Part shown: piece by piece, positions 54,975 to 64,000 of the stretch
Layout of the letters: each line of letters starts with the position of its first letter
How positions within the stretch are numbered: position 1 is the first letter of the stretch
Assembly: GCF_946848805.1 (NCBI RefSeq)
Contig: NZ_CAMPFU010000002.1
Coordinates: 828,501 to 892,500, forward strand
DNA length: 64,000 bases
Source: Deinococcus sp. Marseille-Q6407
GTDB taxonomy: Bacteria; Deinococcota; Deinococci; Deinococcales; Deinococcaceae
Direction: 5' to 3'
The notes under the pieces: generated by a model
The model's input: the letters and a program-made list of their open reading frames with translations, nothing else
Database searches by the model: none
Told to the model about the DNA's origin: nothing
Made by a program: the position numbers and the translations under genes

Positions 54975-56396
54975 TTAGTCCTGCCGGTCCAGCTTCTCCG
55001 CAATGAAGTGTTTGAGCGCCTCTGCGTCGTTGGGCAGCACCTCGCAGTGGCGTGGAAGGTCTTCAATGCCCTCAAACTGCGCCGGGCGCTGCGGCATCCG
55101 GCCCACCGCCTCCTGCACCGTTTCCCCGAACTTGGCCGGTAGAGCGGTTTCCAGGCAGACCATCGGCACCCCTTCGCGCCGGAAGCGGGCACCCACCAGC
55201 ACGCCGTCGGCGGTGTGGGGATCAATCAGGCGGCCGAATTCGGCGTCCACCCGGCGAATAGTCGCCAGCCGGTCGGCATGGGTGCTGCGTCCGGCCCGGA
55301 AACCGCTGGTCCCCACCGCGTCCCAGTGGGCGGTGCCGCGCAGGTCCACCGGGCGGCCCGCAGCCACCTCGGCCCACCACTCTGCCGTCTGGGCCGGGTC
55401 ACTGCCGGCCATCAGGTACAGAAAACGCTCGAAGTTGGATGCCTTGCCGATGTCCATGCTGGGGCTGGAAGTGACCGCCACCCGGTCGGCCGGCCAGACG
55501 TGATATATGCCGCTCCCGAAGAACTCGTGCAGCACGCTGTTCTCGTTGCTGGCCACGATCAGCTGCCCTATCGGCAGACCCATCATCTTGGCGAGATAAC
55601 CGGCAAACACATTGCCAAAGTTGCCGCTAGGCACGCAGAAATCCGCCTCAGCGCCCTGCGGCAGCCCCAGCGCAAAATAGCCCTTGAAGTAATACACCGC
55701 CTGCGCCAGCACCCGGCCCCAGTTGATGGAGTTCACGGCGCCAATGTCATAGCGGGCCTTGAATTCGGCGTCGGCATTCACCCCTTTGACCAGGTCCTGG
55801 CAGTCGTCAAACACGCCTTCCACGGCAATGTTGAAGATGTTCGGTTCATCCAGGCTGTACATCTGGGCCTGCTGAAAGCGGCTCATCCGGCCTCTTGGCG
55901 AGAGCATAAAAACGTTCACCCGCTGCTTGCCCCGCATGGCGTATTCGGCAGCACTGCCGGTATCGCCGGAGGTAGCACCCAGAATATTCACGCGCTGGTC
56001 GCGTTTTTCCAGCACATACTCAAAGGCGTGGCCCAGAAACTGCATCGCCATGTCCTTGAAAGCGAGGCTGGGGCCGTTGGACAGTTCCAGCAGCGAGAGC
56101 CCCGACTGGCCCAGCGGTGTGAGCGGCGTGATGTCCGCACTGCCGAACACCTCCGGGCGGTAGGTGTCTTCCAGCAGCCGGCGCAGGTCAGCTTCCGGAA
56201 TGTCGCAAATGAAAGGGCGCATCACCTCGTAGGCCAGCTCCGGGTAGCTGAGCAGGCGCAGGCGCTCCAGCTCCGGCTGGTTGAAGGTGGGAATCCGCAG
56301 GGGCATCGCCAGCCCGCCGTCGGGGGCCAGGCCAGAGAGCAGCACGTCCGTGAAGGTGCCTAGGTCCGCAAAGCCGCGAGTGGAGACGTACTGCAT
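54975..56396 (-). CDS. thrC: Threonine synthase
   Basis: Forms threonine from O-phosphohomoserine with PLP. 473 residues, the longer form that starts MQYVSTRGFADLGTFTDVLL and includes GLAPDGGLAMP. The PLP Lys is in NGPSLAFKDMAMQFLG; other landmarks are NILGATSGDTGSAAEYAM, FNIAVEGVFDDCQDLVK, NSINWGRVLAQAVYYFKGYF and CVPSGNFGNVFAGYLA. The ATG has TACAAT (56403-56408) six bases upstream (leaderless). It sits next to dapB, so both branches of the aspartate pathway are together. A seven-pair hairpin (54950-54973) follows the stop. Confidence 0.94.
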   Translation of the reverse strand: MQYVSTRGFADLGTFTDVLLSGLAPDGGLAMPLRIPTFNQPELERLRLLSYPELAYEVMRPFICDIPEADLRRLLEDTYRPEVFGSADITPLTPLGQSGLSLLELSNGPSLAFKDMAMQFLGHAFEYVLEKRDQRVNILGATSGDTGSAAEYAMRGKQRVNVFMLSPRGRMSRFQQAQMYSLDEPNIFNIAVEGVFDDCQDLVKGVNADAEFKARYDIGAVNSINWGRVLAQAVYYFKGYFALGLPQGAEADFCVPSGNFGNVFAGYLAKMMGLPIGQLIVASNENSVLHEFFGSGIYHVWPADRVAVTSSPSMDIGKASNFERFLYLMAGSDPAQTAEWWAEVAAGRPVDLRGTAHWDAVGTSGFRAGRSTHADRLATIRRVDAEFGRLIDPHTADGVLVGARFRREGVPMVCLETALPAKFGETVQEAVGRMPQRPAQFEGIEDLPRHCEVLPNDAEALKHFIAEKLDRQD

Positions 56397-56442
56397 GGAG
56401 GAATTGTAGCGGGTTCGGGCAGAGCGGCCGGAGAGACGCTCT

Positions 56443-58584
56443 TCAGCGCCCCCGCACCCGTTCCAGCAGCGCCGTGTAGCGCTCTTCCTTCTGGGCAGTG
56501 GCCGCCCGCGCCCAGGCCGAAGCCGAGCCTACCGCGTGGAATTCCTCGCGGGCGCGGGTCAGGGCGGTGTAGGCCAGCGGCCGCGAGAGCATCGGCATAT
56601 GCGCCTCGTGCAGCACGCCCACCACGGCCGGCCACTCGCTGCCCTGGGCGCGGTGAACGGTGAGCGCGTAGCCGAGTTGCAGGTTGAACAGCTCCATGCC
56701 GCCCAGCTCCACCACGTTGCCGTCAAAGTCCACCAGCAGCCGGCTGCCGCGTTCTTCCAGCACCGTGCCCAGGGTGCCGTTGAAAATCTCGTTGTCGTAG
56801 TCGTTCTTGGTCTGCACCACCACGTCGCCGGCGCGGGCCAGCCCGTCTCCGCCCACCTTGACGCCGCCCTCGCCGGGGTTGAAGGTCTGCTGCAGCACCG
56901 TATTCAGCCGCTCCACACCCAGCGGCCCGCGCCGCATCGGCGAGAGCACCTGCGCCCGCGCCGGGCCGCCGAGTTCGCGCACCACCAGCGCTACCCGGCG
57001 GGCGCCGGCGTCGGCGTCCACCTCGGTCAGGCTGAGCTGGGCGCGGGCCTCGTCGTCACCGTCATCGTTCATGCGCTGCCACTGCGGGGGCTGGCCGTGC
57101 AGCAGCCGGTGCGCCGCGCCGATAATGGGGTTTTCGGCGGCCTGGCGGTACACCTTCTCCAGCCGCACGGTGGGGGCCGCCTGGGTCAAGGCGCCCAGCG
57201 GCAGGCCAGCGTCAATGGGCGGCAGCTGATTGGTGTCGCCCACCAGCAGCAGCCGGGCGCCGGGCGGCACCGCGTTCAGCAGGGCCAGCATCAGCGCGTC
57301 GCCCATCATGCTCACCTCGTCCACGATAATCAGGTCGTAGGGGGCCGGCTCCAGATGGTTGTGCCGGAACCCGTTCGGGCCGTAGCCCAGCAGGCGGTGT
57401 ACCGTGTGCGCGGGGCGGCCGGTCACCTCGCCCAGCCGCCGCGCAGCCTTGCCGGTGGGGGCGCACAGACCCACTTCCAGCCGCAGTTCCTCGGCCACTT
57501 CCACCACCGCCTTGGTCGCGGTGCTTTTGCCGGTGCCGGGACCGCCGGTCAGCACCACCAGCCGCTCGCCGGTCAAGAGGTCCAGCACGCTGGCCTGTTC
57601 CTCGCTCAGGCCGATGCCCGCGCCGGCCGGCACCGCCCATTCCTCTTGCGGCGGAGTCGCCAGCAGGGTGCGAATCAGGCGGGCCAGCTTTTTCTCGGCG
57701 CGCAGGGCCTGCGGCAGGTAGATGCGCTCATTTCCCTCAGCGTCGTAATCGGCCTTGAGGCGGTCCAGTTCCAGGGCGCGGCTGACCGCCTCGTGCGCCA
57801 GCTCCTCCGACACGCGGGTGGAATACACCACGCCTTTCTCGGCGCGGGCGCGCGGCAGATAAGAGTGCCCGCCGGCCTGGGCCGCCAGTTGCAGCGCGTA
57901 GACGGCGGCGGCCGTCAGCCGGCGCGGGTCGGTCAGGGCCATGCCGCGCTCGCGGGCCAGCTTGTCGGCAGTCAGAAAGCCGATGCCTTCCACCTCGGTC
58001 AGGGTGTAGAGGTCAGCCTGCAACGTCTCCACCGCCGTTTCGCCAAAGTGCTTCAGCGCCCGCTGCGCCTGGCTGATGCTCAGGCCCAGCCCCTGCAACG
58101 CCGCCAGGGTGCGCCGCTCCTGGCCCTGCTCGCCCCAGCTGGCGACCATCTTGTGCAGGGTGGACGCCGAGACACCCGGCACCTGCAGCAGCTTCTGTGG
58201 ATCTTCTTCCAGCACATCAAAGGTGGCAGAGCCGAACATCCCGGCAATGCGCCCGGCCAGAACCTTGCCCACGCCACCCACCCGGGCTTGCAGGTAGGCG
58301 GCCACCCCTTCTTCCGAGAGGTCGGCCGGCTGCGCCGAGAGCACCAGATTCAGCACCCGGTACTGGTAGCCGTAGTCCTTGTGCTCTTCCAGTTTCACCA
58401 GCGCTTTGAAGCCGTCGCCGGCGTCCAGCGGGGGCATCACGCCCACCACGGCGGCGTCCTCGTCCTCGCCGTAGGGGCCGGTAATGTCGGCAGTCATCAC
58501 GGTAAAGCCGCTGTCGGCGCGGAATCTCACGCGCTGCACCGCGCCCTGGATGTCAAAAGGCTCGGCAGGCAGATCGGCGGTCAT
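56443..58584 (-). CDS. recD2: RecD2-type ATP-dependent DNA helicase
   Basis: 5'-3' superfamily 1B helicase of the RecD2 group, which works without RecBC; the D. radiodurans enzyme of about the same size is characterised. 713 residues. The N-terminal half holds an OB-like start and tandem helix-hairpin-helix-like repeats (LLQVPGVSASTLHKMV, LTEVEGIGFLTADKLA). Helicase motifs: Walker A VLTGGPGTGKSTATKAV, motif II DLIIVDEVSMMGDAL, motif III LVGDTNQLPPIDAG, and motif VI ALTVHRAQGSEWPAVVGV. TACAAT lies eight bases before the ATG, giving a near-leaderless start. thrC follows after 46 bases. Confidence 0.93.
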   Translation of the reverse strand: MTADLPAEPFDIQGAVQRVRFRADSGFTVMTADITGPYGEDEDAAVVGVMPPLDAGDGFKALVKLEEHKDYGYQYRVLNLVLSAQPADLSEEGVAAYLQARVGGVGKVLAGRIAGMFGSATFDVLEEDPQKLLQVPGVSASTLHKMVASWGEQGQERRTLAALQGLGLSISQAQRALKHFGETAVETLQADLYTLTEVEGIGFLTADKLARERGMALTDPRRLTAAAVYALQLAAQAGGHSYLPRARAEKGVVYSTRVSEELAHEAVSRALELDRLKADYDAEGNERIYLPQALRAEKKLARLIRTLLATPPQEEWAVPAGAGIGLSEEQASVLDLLTGERLVVLTGGPGTGKSTATKAVVEVAEELRLEVGLCAPTGKAARRLGEVTGRPAHTVHRLLGYGPNGFRHNHLEPAPYDLIIVDEVSMMGDALMLALLNAVPPGARLLLVGDTNQLPPIDAGLPLGALTQAAPTVRLEKVYRQAAENPIIGAAHRLLHGQPPQWQRMNDDGDDEARAQLSLTEVDADAGARRVALVVRELGGPARAQVLSPMRRGPLGVERLNTVLQQTFNPGEGGVKVGGDGLARAGDVVVQTKNDYDNEIFNGTLGTVLEERGSRLLVDFDGNVVELGGMELFNLQLGYALTVHRAQGSEWPAVVGVLHEAHMPMLSRPLAYTALTRAREEFHAVGSASAWARAATAQKEERYTALLERVRGR

Positions 58585-58765
58585 CGGCAGTTATTGTAGA
58601 GGCCCCGGGCGCCGGGCGGCCGTTGTGCGGGTGCCTTTTTGGGCAAGCATTTGGACAAGCAGACCAGCGTTCCCGCGGCCCTGCTTTTCCCGGCTGGCGC
58701 CGGAGCGCTGGAACGGGCACCTGCAGCCCGGATGGGCCGGGCCGTCACCCTCTAGACTGTCTGCC

Positions 58766-59590
58766 ATGACGCTGCTGCACGAGGAACCGGTTCGTTTCCG
58801 GGTGGGTGAAGAACAACTGGTCGGTCTGCTGCACCTGCCGGCCGGCGCGGGCCAGGAACGCCCGGCCCGGGGCTGGCCCGCGCTGCTGATGTTGCACGGC
58901 TTTACCGGCCACAAGGCGGGCGACCACCGGCTGCACACCCTGTTTGCCCGCCAGATGGCGGCGCGCGGCGTGGCTGTGCTGCGCTTCGACTTCCGGGGCT
59001 ACGGCGACTCGCAGGGCGACTTTGCGGCCGTTACCCCGGCCCGGCAGCTGGAAGATGTGCAGGCGGCCGCCGGCTGGCTGCGCGCCCACCCGGACACCGA
59101 CCCCGAGCGGCTGATGCTGTTGGGACACTCGCTGGGCGGCCTGCTGGCGGCGCAGAGCGCGGCGAGCGTGAACCCGCACCGGCTGGCGCTGTGGGCGCCG
59201 GCCCTGCCCGACTATTTCCTGCAATACCTCCCCGGCGGCCAGCTGCCGGCCGGCACGCAGGACCTCAGCGGCTGGCCGCTGGGCCGGCCCTTTCTGGAAG
59301 AGGTGCTGCGGCTCAACCCGCTCAGGGCCGCCCGGCAGTGGGGCGGAGTGGCGGCCGTGCTGCACGGCGACGCCGACGAGGACTGTCCCAGCGCCTGGGG
59401 TGAGCGGTATGCCGAGGCCCTGGGTCCCGGCACCGAGCTGGCCCTGATCGAGGACTCCAACCATACCTTCGACAATCTGGACCATATCCAGACCCTATTT
59501 ACCCTGACCGCACACTTTCTGCTGGGCGAACCGCTCGGGGCAGCAGGTACTGGCGGGAGAAGGACCGGAGGAGCGGGTATGCAAGCCTAG
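58766..59590 (+). CDS. Alpha/beta hydrolase
   Basis: 274 residues with a standard alpha/beta-hydrolase fold. Oxyanion region LLMLHGFTGHKAGDHRLH, then FDFRGYGDSQGDF, the nucleophile elbow LMLLGHSLGGLLAAQSA (Ser in GHSLG), a late acid in GDADEDCP, and the catalytic His in EDSNHTFDNLDH. The arrangement is typical of feruloyl-esterase- or serine-aminopeptidase-like esterases. Substrate unknown. TAGACT (58753-58758) seven bases before the ATG defines a leaderless start; a longer in-frame reading begins within the divergent recD2 gene. Confidence 0.87.
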   Translation: MTLLHEEPVRFRVGEEQLVGLLHLPAGAGQERPARGWPALLMLHGFTGHKAGDHRLHTLFARQMAARGVAVLRFDFRGYGDSQGDFAAVTPARQLEDVQAAAGWLRAHPDTDPERLMLLGHSLGGLLAAQSAASVNPHRLALWAPALPDYFLQYLPGGQLPAGTQDLSGWPLGRPFLEEVLRLNPLRAARQWGGVAAVLHGDADEDCPSAWGERYAEALGPGTELALIEDSNHTFDNLDHIQTLFTLTAHFLLGEPLGAAGTGGRRTGGAGMQA

Positions 59591-59665
59591 CCCTCCCACG
59601 TTTACCCACTGTTCATACAGTGGCCCGGTGGGAACGTGCGGCCCCAGCGCCCCGTACCATCAGGT

Positions 59666-60907
59666 ATGAGAAAACTGATTTTGAGTGCCCTGCTGGTCTC
59701 TGCTCCTGTGGCTCTGGCCGGTGGATATCAGCCGCCCGTCGGCCCTGCGCCGGCGCCGGCGCAGCCCCGTCCGGTCACGGGCAGCACCTTCCAGAGCAGC
59801 ACGCTGGTGATTCCTGCGCTGCCGCTCAACGCCCCGGCTCAGCGCCCCGCGCCCGTTCGCAGCATCGCTGTCGGCGAACCCACCCCGGGCAAGCCGGTGC
59901 CGGCACCTGTCACCAGCATTGCCGTCGGTGAACCCACCCCGGGCAAGCCGGTGCCCATGACGCCGGCTCAGGCCCGGACGTTCATGCTGACGGCGCCCAG
60001 CGGCACCAGCGTGACCCTGCGTCAGACTTCCAAGGTGCAGATAGAGCTGGAAGACGTGCAGGCGACCGGCAGCGCCGCCAAGGAAATGAGCCAGGACGAC
60101 ATCAAGGAAATGCGCCAGATGTTTGCCGAAATGGGCGACACCGAGGTCGCGCCGACCGACGTGGTGATTTCGGTGGGCCAGGTCTTCCCTGACGGCTCAC
60201 GTGAACTGATCACCTCGGTCACCACCCAGATGCCGGCCGAAAGCGAAATGGATGACTTTACCCTGCGCGTGATTCAGCGGATTGCCGCCGACGGCCGCCT
60301 GACCGCCACCCGCATCGAATCCGACAACAAAGAGATTCAGCAGACCTTCGCCGCACTGAGCCAGGACCAGCTGAACAATGTCAGTGGTGGGCAGGACACC
60401 GGCGTGTACGGCTTTCCGCTGGTGCCCGGCCAGAGCAAAACCAGCACCCAGACAGTAGATATGCAGGCGCTGCTGGGCGGTCTGATGGGCGGCCTGGTCG
60501 GGTCGATGTCTGCCGACCTGAGCGAAGACGAGGCCGCCGAGGTTCAGGCCACTTTCCAGAACATCAAGGCCGACCCGCTGACCGTGACCAGCGTGACCAC
60601 CTACCGCGGCACTGATGCCCAGGGCCGCTACGTATTTGACGCCATCGGCAAGGCGCAGCCCTGGAAGGTGAGCTTCAGCGCCCAGAACCCGGACGGCAGC
60701 GGTGCCATGCAGACGAACGCGAGCATCACCGACCTGAACGTGATGGGCCAGTCCAGCTACCGTGCCAATGGCCTGCCCAGCAGCCTCAACACGACCCAGG
60801 AGATGCGGATGCGGCTCAACGTGACCATGACCGGCAAGGACGCCGGCACCATGAATATGGTCTTCCGCATGAAGACGACCACCCAGGCCGCCGAAGTCAT
60901 CGAGTAA
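59666..60907 (+). CDS. Secreted protein with short tandem repeat, unknown
   Basis: 413 residues. Signal peptide RKLILSALLVSAPVALA, then a Pro-rich segment with two copies of SIAVGEPTPGKPVP, offset by exactly 54 bases (59861 and 59915). The rest (about residues 115-413) is a soluble, Thr/Ser/Met-rich domain rich in VTSVTT-type strands, with a Gly/Met stretch (MQALLGGLMGGLVGSMSADL). I recognise no family. TACCAT five bases before the ATG suggests leaderless transcription and fixes the start over an in-frame ATG 30 bases upstream. Its place next to sbcD seems incidental. Confidence 0.75.
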   Translation: MRKLILSALLVSAPVALAGGYQPPVGPAPAPAQPRPVTGSTFQSSTLVIPALPLNAPAQRPAPVRSIAVGEPTPGKPVPAPVTSIAVGEPTPGKPVPMTPAQARTFMLTAPSGTSVTLRQTSKVQIELEDVQATGSAAKEMSQDDIKEMRQMFAEMGDTEVAPTDVVISVGQVFPDGSRELITSVTTQMPAESEMDDFTLRVIQRIAADGRLTATRIESDNKEIQQTFAALSQDQLNNVSGGQDTGVYGFPLVPGQSKTSTQTVDMQALLGGLMGGLVGSMSADLSEDEAAEVQATFQNIKADPLTVTSVTTYRGTDAQGRYVFDAIGKAQPWKVSFSAQNPDGSGAMQTNASITDLNVMGQSSYRANGLPSSLNTTQEMRMRLNVTMTGKDAGTMNMVFRMKTTTQAAEVIE

Positions 60908-60962
60908 CCCTTTCCCTTTCGGCCACTGGCCCTGCCCCGGGCCAGGCGCTAGACTTTCTGTT

Positions 60963-62170
60963 ATGCGCGTACTGCACACCGCCGACTTTCACGCTGGGCG
61001 CGTGCTGAGAGGCTTTGACCGGACCCCCGAAATTCACGCGGCCCTGACCGAGATTGCGGGGCTGGCCGTCAGCGAGCGGGCCGACGCCGTGCTGATCAGC
61101 GGCGACCTGTTCGACACGGCGAATCCCAGCGCCGATGCCGAAACGGCCATTTTCGATTTTTTCCTGCAACTGCGCGCCGCCGGGATTCCGGCCGTCGCCA
61201 TTGCCGGCAACCACGACTCGGCGGCGCGGCTGGCCTCGGTCACCGGGCTGCTGAACGTGGTTGACGTGCAGCTGGTGGCCGAAGTGACCGCCGACCCGGC
61301 CGCCCTGATCCGGCACGTGCCCACCCGCAGCGGCGAAACGCTGACAGTGGGCGCCCTGCCCTACCTCTCGGAGCGGCGGCTGATTCGCGGCGCCGACCTG
61401 CTGGGCGGCGAGGTGGGCGAGTGGCGGCAGAAATACCGTCAGGGGATGGACTTTTTCCTGAACCACCTCAGCCGGGGCTTTCAGCCGGGCAACGTCAACA
61501 TGCTGATGCTACATGCCACGCTGGACGGCGCCCAGCCCAGCGGCTCGGAAAAGACGATGCAGTTTCACCTGGACAACGCCTACACCGTCTCCGAGCAGCA
61601 GCTGCCGGCCACCGCGCAGTACGTGGCGCTGGGCCACATTCACCGGCCGCAGCAGATGTCGGGCGCCCCGCTGGCGCACTACCCAGGCAGCGTCATTCAG
61701 CTGGACTTTGGCGAGGGCGGCGAGAAAAAACAGGTGAATCTGGTGGAAGTTTCGCCCGGTCAGCCGGCCCGCGTGACCCCCATTCCGCTGAGCAGCGGCC
61801 GTGAGCTGCGGACCCTGCGGGTGCCGCTGGAACAGGTGGAAGCCCGGCTGGAACGCGAGCGCGAGCGGGCCGACGGTGCCCTGCTGAAAGTGCTGGTCGA
61901 GGCGCCCAAGGGCACCGCCACCGCCGGCCTAAAAGACCGGGTGTTGAAAGTGCTGCCCTCGGCGCTGGCCGTGGAACTGAGCGCCACCCAGGACGACCTG
62001 GCCCTGCCCAGCCTCAAGCGCGAGGGCCTCAGCCTGATGGAGCTGTACGAGCGCTACTGGCAGGAAAGGCGCGGGGCACTGCCCGACAGCCAGCGGGCAG
62101 CCTTCCGGGAAGCGCAGGACGCCGTGCTGAGCCACGTGGACGGCGGCCAGGGCGAGGAAGAGGCCGCCGT

Positions 62171-62174
<4 letters not shown>
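60963..62174 (+). CDS. sbcD: Exonuclease subunit SbcD
   Basis: Mre11-like nuclease subunit of SbcCD, which opens hairpins and processes DNA ends. 403 residues. Phosphodiesterase motifs: VLHTADFHAGRVLRGF (I), ISGDLFDTANPSADAE (II), IAGNHDSAARLA (III), MLMLHATLDGA (IV) and YVALGHIHRPQQM (V). The Asp, His and Asn ligands are all present. The C-terminal capping part is normal in length. TAGACT (60950-60955) seven bases before the ATG gives a leaderless start. The sbcC ATG overlaps the stop (ATGA). Confidence 0.95.

Positions 62175-64000
<1,826 letters not shown>

Noticed and set aside
56536..58599. 687-codon plus-strand frame opposite recD2
   Set aside because: Antisense of a well-supported helicase gene; low-complexity His/Gln/Gly composition.

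Overview
The window reads as a chromosomal segment of a Deinococcus species. The DNA is strongly G+C rich. The elongation factor P is of the Deinococcus-Thermus kind, with a GRGGAK loop. There is a RecD2-type helicase and an SbcCD pair, and about twenty genes carry a TANNNT box 5-8 nt before the start codon, the leaderless promoter layout described for Deinococcus. Almost everything is core metabolism and housekeeping. I saw no transposase, phage gene, CRISPR array or rRNA; one tRNA (Trp) is present.

Layout. 0-10.6 kb: a broken DUF4139 protein, a DUF805 protein, oligopeptide ABC ATPases (oppD/oppF), secG, a B12-dependent ribonucleotide reductase, a zinc-ribbon coiled-coil protein, a frameshifted MFS transporter and endonuclease III. 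10.6-18.5 kb: a universal stress protein, tRNA-Trp, an FtsB/DivIC-like protein, a divergent ClC-like channel, secA, an NMN adenylyltransferase and coaX. 18.6-25 kb: an AMP-forming acyl-CoA synthetase, a TPR protein, a nitrilase-like protein without its catalytic Cys, and a patch of four small exported proteins, two of them interrupted by in-frame TGA. 25-33.5 kb: accC, accB, efp, rplY (L25/Ctc), a cupin, an FAD oxidoreductase, an aminotransferase, a PPOX-fold protein and an HD hydrolase. 33.5-38.3 kb: the suf iron-sulfur operon (sufC, sufB, sufD) on the minus strand, split by two small paralogous membrane-anchored proteins and preceded by a 7-1-7 inverted repeat. 38.4-43.5 kb: a DUF58 / MoxR / DUF4129 membrane cluster containing a tandem duplication, one copy of which has an in-frame TGA. 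43.5-50.2 kb: a thioesterase, the primary sigma factor, an rRNA-type methyltransferase and two tandem diguanylate cyclases. 50.2-56.4 kb: an aspartate-family amino acid block, lysA, dapL, dapA, dapB and thrC. 56.4-64 kb: recD2, an alpha/beta hydrolase, a secreted repeat protein, sbcD and the first two thirds of sbcC.

How the genes fit together. dapA, dapB, dapL and lysA outline the LL-DAP aminotransferase route to lysine; thrC covers the threonine branch. accB and accC are the carrier and carboxylase subunits of acetyl-CoA carboxylase. sufC, sufB and sufD form the scaffold complex for Fe-S assembly. nth, recD2 and sbcCD are DNA repair genes. nadM and coaX are adjacent, overlapping NAD and CoA cofactor genes.

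No clearly new multi-gene system stands out. The points most worth a second look are three in-frame TGA interruptions of otherwise coherent genes, enzyme-family members whose key motif is changed (nitrilase Cys to Ser, ClC gating Glu to Asp, NadM without a Nudix box, an acyl-CoA synthetase with an open pocket), the suf operator-like repeat, and the repeated TGTCC elements at the dapB promoter.
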